Position numbers and translations under genes: made by a program. A stretch of DNA of 64,000 bases, from NCBI RefSeq assembly GCF_025996515.1, contig NZ_BLRH01000034.1:310001-374000 (forward strand), given 5' to 3'. Shown here piece by piece: positions 21,198-30,612 of the stretch (position 1 is the stretch's first letter; every line of letters starts with the position of its first letter). The notes under the pieces were generated by a model, which saw nothing but the letters and a program-made list of their open reading frames with translations, made no database searches and had not been told where the DNA came from. The stretch comes from Rhizohabitans arisaemae. Lineage in GTDB: Bacteria; Actinomycetota; Actinomycetes; Streptosporangiales; Streptosporangiaceae.

Positions 21198-23990
21198 ATG
21201 ACGCGGGTGCCGCAGGAAACGGCGGAGGAACTGGTGCGGTACGCCGCGGTCTACGAGCCGGGAGACCCGCCCCGGACCGGACGGATCGCCTTCTTCGATC
21301 CCGCCGGAGGCGACCTCCCGGCCGGTATGGGGGAACCGGGGGAACTGACCGTGGCCGTGCCGCGGAACGGGTCGATCGAGACAGCCACGGTACCGGCGGT
21401 CCGCCTGAGTGTCGCCGACGCGGTGCCCCTGCTCACCCGGGCCCGGCGCGACGCCTCCGCTCACCCCGCATCCGCGTTCTGGGGCGCCGCCACCCTGGTC
21501 GCGCTGCAGCTGGTCGCCCGGGGACGGCTCCTGCCCGGGGTGTCGCCCGGCGGATACGACGCCTGGCGGCTCGGGCCGCTGGACCCCGCCGACGTCGAAC
21601 GCGTCCGCGAACTGGCCGAGGCGATGCCCGCGGAAGCCCGGGCCGTCCCCCTGCCCGGCACCGCCCCGCCGGAGCTGCCCGGCGCCCGCGAGCTGATCCG
21701 CGGCTACCTGGACGCCGTCGCCGACGGCATGCCCCGTACGGCCGCCGCGGCCCGGGCGGCGGGCGGGCCGGTCTTCGCCGCGGTGAAACCGCAGCGGGTG
21801 CCGCCGTCCTGGACCTGGGCCCGGGAGATCAGCGAAAGCCTGGACTCCGGCGTGCGGATCTCGCTGCGCCTGGAAACCGACGGGGACGACCTCGCCGACG
21901 CCGCCTTCCAGGCCGTACTCCAGGTGCACAGCCTCGCCGACCCCTCGCTCGTCGCCGACGCCGACCGGCTCTGGGACGGCGCGGCCCCCGGATTCGGTCC
22001 GCGGGCCGTCGTCGAGGCCACGCTGGCCCTGCGCGGCGCCGCCCGGGTGTGGGCGCCGCTGGAGCGGCTGCTCGGCCAGGCGGTCCCCGGCGCGCTGGAG
22101 CTCGACGACGCCGAGGTACGGGAGCTGCTCGGCCCGGCCGCCGCCCGGCTGGACGCCGCCGGGGTCGAGCTGCACTGGCCGCGGGAACTGGTGCACCGGC
22201 TGACCGCGCGGGTCGCGGTCGGCGACCCCGACGACGCCTTCGCCGACCGGCCCTCCTTCTTCGGCGGCGACCACGCGCTCACCTTCGACTGGCAGCTCGC
22301 CCTCGGGGACGAACCGCTCACCCCGGCCGAGATGGACGCCCTCGCCGAGGCGCACCGCCCGCTGGTCCGCCTGCGCGACCGGTGGATGCTGCTCCCGCCC
22401 GACGTCGCCAGGAAGGCTCGGGAACGGGCGCTGAAACCGCTCGCCCCCGTGCAGGCGCTCGGCGCCGCGCTCACCGGATCGGCCGAGATCGACGGCGAAC
22501 GGGTCGAGGTCGCCTCCAGCCCCTGGCTGCGGGCACTGCGCGAGCGGATCCGCGACCCCGACGGCGGGCGGGAACCGATCGCCGCGCCCGCCGGGCTCGC
22601 CGCCGCGCTCCGCGACTACCAGCTGCGCGGGCTGCGCTGGCTGGACCGGATGACCTCCCTCGGGCTCGGCGGCTGCCTCGCCGACGACATGGGACTCGGC
22701 AAGACGATCACCCTCATCGCCCTACACCTGCACCGTCAGGCCGGTCCGACCCTGGTCGTGTGCCCGGCCTCCCTGCTCGGCAACTGGGAGCGGGAGATCC
22801 ACCGGTTCGCCCCGGGCGTCCCCGTACGACGGTTCCACGGATCCGGGCGCAGCCTGGACGGGGCCGAGGAGGGTTTCACCCTGACCACGTACGGCACGAT
22901 GCGAATCGACGCGGCGACGCTCGCCGACCACGGGTGGGGGCTGCTCGTCGCCGACGAGGCCCAGCACGTGAAGAACCCGCTGTCGGGTACGGCCAAGGCG
23001 CTGCGGACCATCCCGGCCGCCGCGCGGATCGCGCTGACCGGGACCCCGGTGGAGAACAACCTGTCGGAGCTGTGGTCGATCCTGGACTGGACCACCCCCG
23101 GGCTGCTCGGCACCCTGGACGCGTTCAAGACCCGCTGGGCGGGGCCCGTGGAGGCCGGGCGGGACCCGGCCGCCGTCGAACGCCTGGCCCGCCTCATCGG
23201 GCCGTTCCTGCTGCGCCGCCGCAAATCCGACCCCGGCATCGCCCCCGAGCTGCCGCCCAAGACCGAGACCGACCGGCCGGTGTCGCTCACCCGGGAACAG
23301 GCCGTCCTGTACGAGGCGACCGTGCGCGAGACCATGGAGGGGATCAGGCTGGGCGGCGGGATGGCCCGGCGCGGTCTGATCATGAAGCTGCTGACCTCGC
23401 TCAAACAGATCTGCAACCACCCCGCGCAGTACCTGAAGGAGGACCGGCCGCGGCTCGCCGGGCGTTCGGGCAAGCTGGAGCTGCTCGACGAGCTGCTGGA
23501 GGTGATCCTCGCCGAGGACGGCGCGGTCCTGGTCTTCACCCAGTACGTGGCGATGGCCCGGCTCATCCAGCGGCACCTCGACGAGCGGGGGGTGTCCGCC
23601 CAGCTGCTGCACGGCGGCACGCCCGTACCCAAACGGGAGGAGATGGTCCGGCTGTTCCAGGACGGCCGGGAGCCGGTCTTCCTGCTGTCGCTGAAGGCCG
23701 CCGGGACCGGTCTCAACCTCACCCGGGCCGACCACGTGATCCACTTCGACCGGTGGTGGAACCCCGCGGTGGAGGAGCAGGCCACCGACCGCGCGTACCG
23801 GATCGGGCAGACCAAGCCCGTCCAGGTGCACCGGCTGATCGCCGAGGGAACCCTGGAGGACCGGATCGCGACGATGCTGGCGGCCAAGCGGGCCCTGTCG
23901 GACGCCGTGCTGGCCGGCGGGGAGGCCGCGCTCACCGAACTCTCCGACGCCGAACTGGCCGAGCTGGTCGAACTGAGGAGCGCCCCGTGA
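21198..23990 (+). CDS. SNF2-family DNA-dependent ATPase/helicase
   Basis: 930 residues from ATG 21198. The first 450 residues form a family-specific region ending near RDYQLRGLRWLDRM, followed by the SNF2 motor: Walker A DDMGLGKT near residue 495, DEAQ near 585, LTGTPVENNL, then the second lobe with VFTQYVAM, LSLKAAGTGLNLT and DRAYRIGQ near 864. Such bacterial SNF2 proteins are thought to remodel or translocate on DNA; RapA and the actinobacterial HepA-like group are known relatives. Its stop overlaps the start of a SWIM zinc-finger gene (GTGA), a conserved pair in actinomycetes whose joint role is not established. Confidence 0.92.
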   Translation: MTRVPQETAEELVRYAAVYEPGDPPRTGRIAFFDPAGGDLPAGMGEPGELTVAVPRNGSIETATVPAVRLSVADAVPLLTRARRDASAHPASAFWGAATLVALQLVARGRLLPGVSPGGYDAWRLGPLDPADVERVRELAEAMPAEARAVPLPGTAPPELPGARELIRGYLDAVADGMPRTAAAARAAGGPVFAAVKPQRVPPSWTWAREISESLDSGVRISLRLETDGDDLADAAFQAVLQVHSLADPSLVADADRLWDGAAPGFGPRAVVEATLALRGAARVWAPLERLLGQAVPGALELDDAEVRELLGPAAARLDAAGVELHWPRELVHRLTARVAVGDPDDAFADRPSFFGGDHALTFDWQLALGDEPLTPAEMDALAEAHRPLVRLRDRWMLLPPDVARKARERALKPLAPVQALGAALTGSAEIDGERVEVASSPWLRALRERIRDPDGGREPIAAPAGLAAALRDYQLRGLRWLDRMTSLGLGGCLADDMGLGKTITLIALHLHRQAGPTLVVCPASLLGNWEREIHRFAPGVPVRRFHGSGRSLDGAEEGFTLTTYGTMRIDAATLADHGWGLLVADEAQHVKNPLSGTAKALRTIPAAARIALTGTPVENNLSELWSILDWTTPGLLGTLDAFKTRWAGPVEAGRDPAAVERLARLIGPFLLRRRKSDPGIAPELPPKTETDRPVSLTREQAVLYEATVRETMEGIRLGGGMARRGLIMKLLTSLKQICNHPAQYLKEDRPRLAGRSGKLELLDELLEVILAEDGAVLVFTQYVAMARLIQRHLDERGVSAQLLHGGTPVPKREEMVRLFQDGREPVFLLSLKAAGTGLNLTRADHVIHFDRWWNPAVEEQATDRAYRIGQTKPVQVHRLIAEGTLEDRIATMLAAKRALSDAVLAGGEAALTELSDAELAELVELRSAP

Positions 23991-25177
23991 CCGAGACCGC
24001 CCGCGGATTCCCCCCGTTCCCGCCCGGCCGGCGCCCGACCCGGCGCGCCGGATCCTGGTGGGGCACCGCCTGGATCAAGGCGCTGGAGGACACCTCCTTG
24101 GACCAGACCCTGCTGCATCAGGGCCGCCGGTACGCGACCACCGGCCACGTCGGGTCGATCACCGTCAGCCCGGGCCGGATCTCCGCTCCCGTGCACGACG
24201 CCCGGGCCGACACCCCGTACCACACGATCGTCCGCGTGGAGGTGCTCGGCGAGCAGGGGTGGCGGCGGTTCCTGGACCAGGTGGCGATGGAGGCCGGGCA
24301 CATCGCGGCCCTGCTGGAGGGGGAGATGCCGCACCGCCTGGTGACGGCCGCCGCCGACGCGGGGGTGCAGCTGCTGCCCGGCATCGGCGACCTGGAACCC
24401 GAGTGCGAGTGCCCCGACTGGGGTCACCCGTGCAAGCACGCGGCCGCCCTGTGCTACCAGGCCGCCTGGCTCCTGGACGAGGACCCGTTCCTGCTCCTGC
24501 TCCTGCGCGGCCGGGGCGAGCGGGAGCTCCTGGACGCGCTGCACCGGCGGGACGCGCCCGTCACCCGCGGCGGGACACCCGCCCGCGACGCCTACGCCCT
24601 GGGCACCCCGCCGCTGCCGGACCCTCCCGAGCCGGTGTCGGCGCCGCCGCCCGAGCCGCCCCCCACCCCCGGGCTCGACCCCGGCATCCTGCGGGTGCTC
24701 GTCGCCGACGCCGCGCTGCGCGCCCGGGAGCTGCTCACCGGGGCCGCACCCTCCCACGACCTGGCCCTGTGGCCGGACACCGTCCGGCTGGCCGCCGTCC
24801 ACGACGACCCGCCGCTCCGGGCGCGGCTCCGCGCCGCCGCCGGGGAGAAACTGGACCGGGCGGCGCAGGCGTGGCGGTTCGGCGGTGCGGCCGGGTTGAA
24901 AACCCTGGAAGCCGCCTGGAACCCCACCCGCGCCGACCTGACCCGGGCCGGTGCCGCCCTGGCCGCCGCCGCGGAGGAGTCCGGGGTCGCCGCGCCGCCG
25001 GTCCCCGACCGGAACCACTGGACCTTCACAGTCCGGGGAGCCCAGCTCCGCCTGGGCAGGGACGGCCTGTGGCACCCCTACACCCGGCGGGAGGACGGCG
25101 AGTGGTGGCCCGCAGGCCCCCCGAGCGCCGACCCCGCCGTCGCCCTCACCCACCTCCCGGACACCTCCCCCGGGTAG
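23987..25177 (+). CDS. SWIM zinc-finger protein coupled to the SNF2 helicase
   Basis: 396 residues from GTG 23987, overlapping the helicase stop. The SWIM motif is complete: Cys140-x-Cys142, then Cys149-x-His151 (CECPDWGHPCKH). The N-terminal 130 residues include WWGTAWIKALED and GRRYATTGHVGSI, typical of this family. The remainder is a Pro-rich linker (residues about 205-225) and a helical domain with no known motif. SWIM fingers bind DNA or proteins, so it may guide the SNF2 motor to substrate. Coupled translation strongly suggests a stable complex. Confidence 0.9.
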   Translation: MTETARGFPPFPPGRRPTRRAGSWWGTAWIKALEDTSLDQTLLHQGRRYATTGHVGSITVSPGRISAPVHDARADTPYHTIVRVEVLGEQGWRRFLDQVAMEAGHIAALLEGEMPHRLVTAAADAGVQLLPGIGDLEPECECPDWGHPCKHAAALCYQAAWLLDEDPFLLLLLRGRGERELLDALHRRDAPVTRGGTPARDAYALGTPPLPDPPEPVSAPPPEPPPTPGLDPGILRVLVADAALRARELLTGAAPSHDLALWPDTVRLAAVHDDPPLRARLRAAAGEKLDRAAQAWRFGGAAGLKTLEAAWNPTRADLTRAGAALAAAAEESGVAAPPVPDRNHWTFTVRGAQLRLGRDGLWHPYTRREDGEWWPAGPPSADPAVALTHLPDTSPG

Positions 25178-25351
25178 GCGCGCCGCACGGCCCGTGCCCG
25201 GTGGTACCCGTTTCACGCTTCGCCCTTCACGATCTACGTGCGACCGGCTAGGTTTCGCATGTATGTTCGATCCGAATGTGCGGCACCACGCCGCGTCTTT
25301 CCTCCTCGCCTTCCTGCCCGAAGGCGGGGGTCTCCACGCTGAGGAGATTCG

Positions 25352-25885
25352 ATGCACGAAATGCTGTCACGCGCCATCACGCGCACCTCGGCCGTGGTCC
25401 GCGAGGTCCGCGACGACCAGCTCGGTCTGCCCACCCCCTGTGCCGACTACGATGTGCGCGCTCTGCTCGGCCACATGTCCCGGGCGGCGGCGACGTTCGA
25501 CGCGCTGGCGCGCAAGGAGGAGGCGCCGGCCAAGGACTCCGACCACACCGCCTTCGAGAGCAGGGCCGCCGGGATGCTCGCCGCCTGGTCGAATCCGGAG
25601 GCGTTCGAGGGAAGCAGCCCCGACATGGGGTTGCCCATGACCGTCGTGTTCCACATGGGTCTGAGCGACGTGGTGATCCACGGCTGGGACCTGGCCAGGA
25701 GTATCGGGCAGGACTACGAGGTGGACGCCGAGACCGCGGAGACGATGGCCGCCTTCGCCGACCGGATGGCCCCCCAGGGGCGGCAGATGGGGATCTTCGG
25801 CGAGGAGGTCGCCGTGTCGGACGATGCTTCGGCGTTCGAGCGCGCCCTGGCGCTCAGCGGACGCGACCCGGCCTGGAAGCCCTGA
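25352..25885 (+). CDS. TIGR03086/MDMPI-type putative metal-binding protein (DinB-like fold)
   Basis: 177 residues; ATG 25352 follows GAGGAG. The pattern LGLPTPCADYDVRALLGHM at the start and SDVVIHGWDLARSIGQ in the middle are landmarks of the mycothiol-dependent maleylpyruvate isomerase N-terminal family. His in LLGHM and in VIHGWDLA are the probable metal ligands, with a glutamate between. Members are four-helix bundles in actinobacteria, some using mycothiol as cofactor; most have no assigned substrate. The gene stands alone. The interval 25178-25351 shows only an AT-richer promoter-like stretch. Confidence 0.78.
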   Translation: MHEMLSRAITRTSAVVREVRDDQLGLPTPCADYDVRALLGHMSRAAATFDALARKEEAPAKDSDHTAFESRAAGMLAAWSNPEAFEGSSPDMGLPMTVVFHMGLSDVVIHGWDLARSIGQDYEVDAETAETMAAFADRMAPQGRQMGIFGEEVAVSDDASAFERALALSGRDPAWKP

Positions 25886-26008
25886 CGACGCACCGGACCC
25901 GGGCCGCGCTCGCCCCGGCGTGGCCCTCGGCACACCGGGCTCCTGCCGTAGCCGAACGTCCCCCGGGCCGGACCCTGGAGAGCGCGGGGTGAAGATCAGG
26001 GATTTCCC

Positions 26009-26202
26009 CGATACGGCGGAAAGCCGACGACCGGCTGATCCTGGCAGGGGGACGCGACTCCCGGGAGCACTTCCCGTACCGGCCGAATGTCGTCCTGGCC
26101 GAACTCCTGGACACCGAGGTGGTCGACTACCCCGGCCACCACGCCGGCTACCTCAATCGTCCGGCTGAGTTCGCCGCCCAGCTCTCCGCCGAACTCGACT
26201 GA
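26009..26202 (+). pseudogene. C-terminal remnant of an alpha/beta-hydrolase
   Basis: The frame contains DRLILAGGRDSREHF and EVVDYPGHHAGYLNRPAEF before a stop at 26200-26202. This is the last strand, the acid loop and the catalytic His helix of an alpha/beta-hydrolase. The nucleophile and the first two thirds of the gene are missing and there is no start. The remaining parts of 25886-26390 hold only the hairpin repeat at 26231. Confidence 0.55.
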
Positions 26203-26230
26203 GCCGCCCTTCGCCGTGTGACCACACGAT

Positions 26231-26265
26231 CGGCGGGTACGGGCTGCGCCGGCCCGTACCCGCCG
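26231..26265. repeat. GGTACGGGC-family hairpin, copy 3 (14-base perfect arms)
   Basis: CGGCGGGTACGGGC (26231-26244) and GCCCGTACCCGCCG (26252-26265) pair perfectly around TGCGCCG. It has the shape of a terminator but no T-run, and follows a gene remnant. Confidence 0.7.
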
Positions 26266-26390
26266 TGGCGTGTGAGGCCGGGTGCCGCCCACCCGCCCAA
26301 GGCCCCGGCCTGCCCCGTGCCGCCGGTTGAGCCGACGAGCGCGGAGCACCTCGGCTGTTTCCGATCGGTTCGGGGCGTAGGCTCGGCGGC

Positions 26391-27128
26391 ATGGCGACGC
26401 GGCTTGTTCAGATTGCGATGAACGCGCGGGACGACTCCGCCCTCGGCCGGTTCTGGGCGGAGGCGCTCGGCTGGAGTGTTTCCAGTGAGGGGCCCGGCGT
26501 GACCAACCTCGAACCCGAGGGCTTCACCTATCCCGACCCCGTCGCCGTCTGCATCGACATCCTTGCCGTCCCGGAACCCAAGACGGTGAAGAACCGCGTG
26601 CACGTCGACCTCGCCACCACCTCCGCCGGGCATCAGGAGGAGATGGTCGCGCGCCTGAAGGATCTCGGTGCGACGCCCGCCGACGTGGGCCAGGGCGACG
26701 TCCCGTGGACGGTCCTGGCCGACCCGGAGGGCAACGAGTTCTGCGTGCTGGAGCCTCGGGAGGTCTACCGGGATACCGGGCCGATCGCCGCCGTCGTGGT
26801 CGACTGCGTCGATCCGCGGGCCATGGCCCGATTCTGGGGCGAGGCGACGGACTGGGCCCTGCGCGAGGTAACCGACGATCTTGCGGCGCTGCGCTCCGCC
26901 AAAGGCGTCGGCCCGTATCTGGAGTTCATCCGCACACCCGGCGCCAAGACCGTGAAGAACCGCGTCCATCTCGACGTCCGCCCGTACCCCGGCGACGACC
27001 AGGCGGCGGAGGTGGCCCGGCTGCGGACCCTCGGCGCCGTCGACGTCGACCTCGGCCAGGGCGACGTGCCGTGGACGGTCCTGGCCGACCCCGAGGGCAA
27101 CGAGTTCTGCGTCCTCACCCCGCGCTGA
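26391..27128 (+). CDS. Two-domain VOC (glyoxalase/bleomycin-resistance fold) protein
   Basis: 245 residues from ATG 26391, apparently leaderless with TAGGCT upstream. Two similar halves are obvious: each contains KTVKNRVHxD and ends QGDVPWTVLADPEGNEFCVL. The repeats show an internal duplication in one chain, as in many actinobacterial VOC proteins. Usual metal ligands (His and Glu) can be seen at VHVDL and GNEFCV. The substrate is unknown; the family includes dioxygenases, glyoxalases and drug-binding proteins. The gene is alone and convergent with the flavin monooxygenase. Confidence 0.82.
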   Translation: MATRLVQIAMNARDDSALGRFWAEALGWSVSSEGPGVTNLEPEGFTYPDPVAVCIDILAVPEPKTVKNRVHVDLATTSAGHQEEMVARLKDLGATPADVGQGDVPWTVLADPEGNEFCVLEPREVYRDTGPIAAVVVDCVDPRAMARFWGEATDWALREVTDDLAALRSAKGVGPYLEFIRTPGAKTVKNRVHLDVRPYPGDDQAAEVARLRTLGAVDVDLGQGDVPWTVLADPEGNEFCVLTPR

Positions 27129-27156
27129 CGCGGAGCCGCTCGGGGAACGGCCGGGG

Positions 27157-28401
27157 TCAGCGGCGGCGTCTGATCCGGCTGACCGCCGCGGCCACCGGGG
27201 TCGCCGCGGTGGTGACGGCCGCGCCCAGCGGGGTGTCCGTGGCCAGGATCAGACGGACGGTTCTCATGGCCAGTGTCAGGATCTCGCCGCCGCGTACCCG
27301 CATGGCGGCCTCGAACCGGCTGACCGCCACGACGAGGGTGCTGGTGCCGTCCGCGACCTCGCGCAGGTGCTCAAGCAGGTCGGCGGCGTCGCAGATCGCG
27401 GCGCCGGCCCCCATCCCGGCGGTCGGCGGGGTGGCGTGGACGGCGTCTCCGAGGGCGGTGACGCGACCGGCGGGCCAGGGCGCGAGGTCCTGCGCCCGTG
27501 TCGAGGCGGCGTTGAACCGGTACGCGGCGACGCTGCCCGGATCGGCCTTGGCGATGACCTCGAGCGAGCGTTCGGCCCACCCCTGGCGGCGGAACCTGGC
27601 CAGCAGCGCGTCCCGCAGTCCGTCGCCGCGCAGCCCGCGCATCGAGTCGGTTTCGGCGGATTCGGGGAACATCGCGCCCCAGATGTAGGTGGGGCCGCCG
27701 GTGATCGCGGCACGCCGGTCGGGGAGATCGAGTACGGCGTTGCCGACGGGGTCGAGGAAGCCGATGTACAGGGATGCGCCCCGAGGGGCGATCGCCATTC
27801 CCGATCGTGGTCCGAGCCGCCGCCGTTCCGGCGGGCTCAGGTCCTCGGCCACCGTCCTGCCGGAGAAACCGATGATCCCCGCGGGTTTGCTGGTGGGGCC
27901 CCCGGCCAGGTGCCGGGCGACCAGCGAGTGTGTGCCGTCCGCGCCCACCAGCAGATCGCACTGCCGGGAGCTCCCGTCGGCCAGTACGACCTGCGGTGTG
28001 CCGTTCTCGGTGCGCCCGATGCCGGTAACGGTCCGGCCCAGACGCAGATCGTCGCCGACCGCGTCGGCCAGCAGCGTCCGCAACGTGATGCGGTCGATGT
28101 CCACGCTAGGGCTGCCGGCCAGGCTCGGCCCGTAGCCCAGGAGACGTCCGCGCCGGTCCCAGAGCGCGTCCGGGTCGCGGAACCGCAACGCCGAGGACGA
28201 GGCCAGCAGCCGTTCGACGGTCTCCGGCGGGACGAGCCGGCGCAGGGCCGCCTGGGCCCGCCCGTCGAGGGTGATGTGGTAACCCCCGGTTGCGGTGACG
28301 TCGGTGTCACGTTCGAAGACCGCCACGTCGAATCCGTGCCGGCGCAGCCCCGCGGCCAGCGCCAAGCCTCCGATCCCGCCCCCGGCGACGATGATGCGCA
28401 T
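27157..28401 (-). CDS. FAD-dependent aromatic-type monooxygenase (PHBH fold)
   Basis: 414 residues from ATG 28401. It opens with the FAD dinucleotide motif IIVAGGGIGGLALAAGL, has the internal DLLVGADGTHSLVAR (the DG motif) and GRVTALGDAVHATPPTAGMG, which binds the FAD ribityl part. These are the three hallmarks of group A flavoprotein monooxygenases. Related proteins hydroxylate phenols, polyketides or rifamycin-like drugs with NADPH and oxygen in the cytoplasm. The substrate cannot be read from sequence. A WYL regulator starts just over 100 bases away on the other strand and is its probable controller. Confidence 0.85.
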   Translation of the reverse strand: MRIIVAGGGIGGLALAAGLRRHGFDVAVFERDTDVTATGGYHITLDGRAQAALRRLVPPETVERLLASSSALRFRDPDALWDRRGRLLGYGPSLAGSPSVDIDRITLRTLLADAVGDDLRLGRTVTGIGRTENGTPQVVLADGSSRQCDLLVGADGTHSLVARHLAGGPTSKPAGIIGFSGRTVAEDLSPPERRRLGPRSGMAIAPRGASLYIGFLDPVGNAVLDLPDRRAAITGGPTYIWGAMFPESAETDSMRGLRGDGLRDALLARFRRQGWAERSLEVIAKADPGSVAAYRFNAASTRAQDLAPWPAGRVTALGDAVHATPPTAGMGAGAAICDAADLLEHLREVADGTSTLVVAVSRFEAAMRVRGGEILTLAMRTVRLILATDTPLGAAVTTAATPVAAAVSRIRRRR

Positions 28402-28502
28402 TCTGTGCACGCCGTCCTTTCGTTGGTTCGACAAGGTTTCGCCGGGGATGGTGCCACCAGTGCCGGACATCGAATGGCCACTATGTGCGCGATGATGGCC
28501 GT

Positions 28503-29501
28503 GTGGCCGACACCTCACGACGCGCGCTGCGGTTGCTGTCGCTGCTCATGACACCCCGATGCTGGTCGCTGGGCGAACTCGCCTCGCGGCTGGAGGTCGG
28601 CGAGCGCACCGTCCGCCGTGACATCGAGACCCTGCGCGCGCTGGACTACCCTGTCACCACCGTCCACGGCCCCGGCGGCGGGTACCGGCTGAGCTCCGGG
28701 CACACCCTGCCGCCGCTGTCGTTCGACGACGAGCAGGCGCTGGCGGTCGCGGTCGCCCTGCAGACCGCGCCCAGCACCGTCTTCGGGTTCGGCGAGGACG
28801 CCGGCCGCGCACTGGAAACCCTCACGCGCGTCATGCCCGCACGGCTCCGGGCGGCCATGGAGTCGCTGCGCCTGACCAGACTGCGGAACTACTGGGAGTT
28901 CCCCGCACCGCCCATCGCCGCCGAGACGCTCAAGGCCGCCGGGAGCGCGGTGCGCCACCGGCAGGTCCTCATCGCCGACACGCTCAGGGCCGACGGCACC
29001 CGCCCGGTCCCGGGCGACGACGACTTCTCGCCAGCCCGCCGGGTCGAACCCCACCATCTGGTGATCTGGGCCGGACGGTGGTACCTCGTCGGCTACGACC
29101 TCGGCGACGGCACCTGGCGGGTGCACCGGCTCGACCGCCTCCGCCTGCACCCGCCCACCGGCGTCCCCGTCCTTCCCCGGGACCTGCCCGGCGGGGACGT
29201 CGCGCTTTTCGTGATGACCAGCCACGACCGCGGGGACGTCCTCGACACGTGGGAGTGCACCGGAGGCGCGCGCCTGAACCTCTCGGCGGAGACGGTGGCA
29301 CGCTGGGCGCCCGGCGGGTCGGTGGTCGAGCATCTCGGCCCCGATCACTGCCGCCTCACGATCGGAGCGTGGTCCTGGGCGGGCGTGGCGGGTATCCTCG
29401 CCACCTTCGACGCCGGCCTGGACCAGGTGGCGCCCCGCGAGCTGAGGGAGGCCTGCCTTCGTCTCTCGCGGAGGTGGCGCGCCGTGGCCACGGGCGACTG
29501 A
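28503..29501 (+). CDS. HTH-WYL (YafY-type) transcriptional regulator
   Basis: 332 residues from GTG 28503; a GTG at 28485 is also in frame. The N-terminal HTH_11 domain has SLGELASRLEVGERTVRRDIETL, followed by the WYL domain with HHLVIWAGRWYLVGYDLGDGTWRVHRLDR near residues 180-215 (landmarks WYLVGYD and RVHRLDR) and a WCX tail. WYL domains bind nucleotides or other ligands and switch DNA binding. It is divergent from the FAD monooxygenase. A TATG box just upstream of the start suggests leaderless transcription. It is one of two WYL proteins here. Confidence 0.87.
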   Translation: MADTSRRALRLLSLLMTPRCWSLGELASRLEVGERTVRRDIETLRALDYPVTTVHGPGGGYRLSSGHTLPPLSFDDEQALAVAVALQTAPSTVFGFGEDAGRALETLTRVMPARLRAAMESLRLTRLRNYWEFPAPPIAAETLKAAGSAVRHRQVLIADTLRADGTRPVPGDDDFSPARRVEPHHLVIWAGRWYLVGYDLGDGTWRVHRLDRLRLHPPTGVPVLPRDLPGGDVALFVMTSHDRGDVLDTWECTGGARLNLSAETVARWAPGGSVVEHLGPDHCRLTIGAWSWAGVAGILATFDAGLDQVAPRELREACLRLSRRWRAVATGD

Positions 29502-29635
29502 AGTGCGTGTCGCGCGGTACCGGCGGCGGGGTCCCGGATCGTCCACTCACCTACCGCGGCAGGTGTTCATGCATCGCTGAACATCTATGTCAGCATATTG
29601 CATTCATAGCTTGGTCAACATGCAAGGAGGGATAA

Positions 29636-29683
29636 GTGTCCAACTGGATAGGCACGATTGATCCTGCATTGCAATTAATGTGA
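29636..29683 (+). CDS. Possible 15-residue peptide with a strong ribosome site
   Basis: AAGGAGGG (29624-29631) lies four bases before GTG 29636, which opens a short frame ending TGA at 29683 (SNWIGTIDPALQLM). The ribosome site is better than at most genes here. It may be a leader or signal peptide, or the start of a deleted gene. Confidence 0.3.
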   Translation: MSNWIGTIDPALQLM

Positions 29684-29721
29684 CACTGAATACAATGGGC
29701 AGTTAAGATCACATTGCAATG
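29667..29721. promoter_or_regulatory. Two CATTGCAAT elements upstream of the MarR-like gene
   Basis: CATTGCAAT occurs at 29667-29675 and 29712-29720 in an AT-rich region; its core ATTGCAAT is itself palindromic. A CAATGGGC word also occurs twice (29693-29700, 29718-29725). These are good autoregulatory sites for the regulator at 29802. Confidence 0.5.
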
Positions 29722-29801
29722 GGCTTCGAGTGAATGCATACTGTGCGGCGAGGGTTCGGGCGCCGGGCCCGCGCATGCCGGCGGATGGGAGACGAGTACC
29801 G

Positions 29802-30530
29802 ATGCCCGGAGACAGACTCACCGACGAGGACCGCCGGCGTATCGCCGCGGGGCTGACCGAGGGGCTCGGGTTCGCCGAGATCGGCCGGCGTCTCGGGCGG
29901 CCCGCCTCGACCGTCATGCGGGAGGTCACCCGCAACGGCGGCCCCGACGGCTACGGGGCGCAGCGGGCGCAGGAGGCCACCGAGCGGCGGGCGCGCCGGC
30001 GCAGGCAGGCCAAGTCTCCGGTGCCGCCGGTCGGCGACAGCAGCCACGGGCGCGACCCCCAGGCGGTCCAGGACCTCACGGAATCCTTCGCCACGCTCCT
30101 GGAGGAGCAGGGGATGACCCGGATGGCGGCCAGGGTGCTGGCCTGCCTGTACGTCACCGACTCCGGCACCCTGACCGCCGCCGACCTGGTCCAGCGGCTT
30201 CGCGTCAGCCCCGCGTCGATCTCGCAGAACGTCGCCTTCCTCGAACAGCAGGGATTGATCACGCGGGAACGGGTTCCCGGCGGGCGCCGCGAACGCTATG
30301 TCGTCGACGACGGGCTCTGGGTCCGGTCCACCCTTGCGGCCCTGCACATGAACGACACCCTGGCCGCCGCATCGCGGCGCGCGGCGGAGACCCTCGGGTC
30401 CGCGACCCCGGCCGGCGCCCGTTTCGGCGTCGCCGCCGAGTTCCTGCTCCTGGTGAGCGCGGCCCTCGGGCAGGTCATGGAGCAGTGGCAGCAGGGCCAG
30501 GCCGATCGGAACGCCGAGCACCAGTCATGA
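29802..30530 (+). CDS. GbsR/MarR-family regulator with an N-terminal IS30-like helix-turn-helix
   Basis: 242 residues from ATG 29802. Residues 4-45 form a small helix-turn-helix (LTDEDRRRIAAGLTEGLGFA, then GRRLGRPASTVMREV), the type seen at the start of IS30 transposases. From about residue 85 the chain is a GbsR/MarR winged helix (MTRMAARVLACLYVTDSG, VSPASISQNVAFLEQQGLI, RRERYVVDDG). Proteins with this double DNA-binding layout are common in actinobacteria and usually control a transporter or detoxifying enzyme next to them. No such partner is adjacent, possibly because the region downstream is eroded. Confidence 0.83.
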   Translation: MPGDRLTDEDRRRIAAGLTEGLGFAEIGRRLGRPASTVMREVTRNGGPDGYGAQRAQEATERRARRRRQAKSPVPPVGDSSHGRDPQAVQDLTESFATLLEEQGMTRMAARVLACLYVTDSGTLTAADLVQRLRVSPASISQNVAFLEQQGLITRERVPGGRRERYVVDDGLWVRSTLAALHMNDTLAAASRRAAETLGSATPAGARFGVAAEFLLLVSAALGQVMEQWQQGQADRNAEHQS

Positions 30531-30612
30531 TCTCGCGCTGCTCTCGGCAGGGGCTGGAGAACAGTGCGGTATGCCGGCGCTCCCAGGGTTTTAGGGTTTT
30601 TCGCGATATGAA

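Noticed and set aside
22736-25357. An 873-codon minus-strand frame across the SNF2 and SWIM genes
   Set aside because: Low-complexity shadow; the real genes show motifs and a coupled start.
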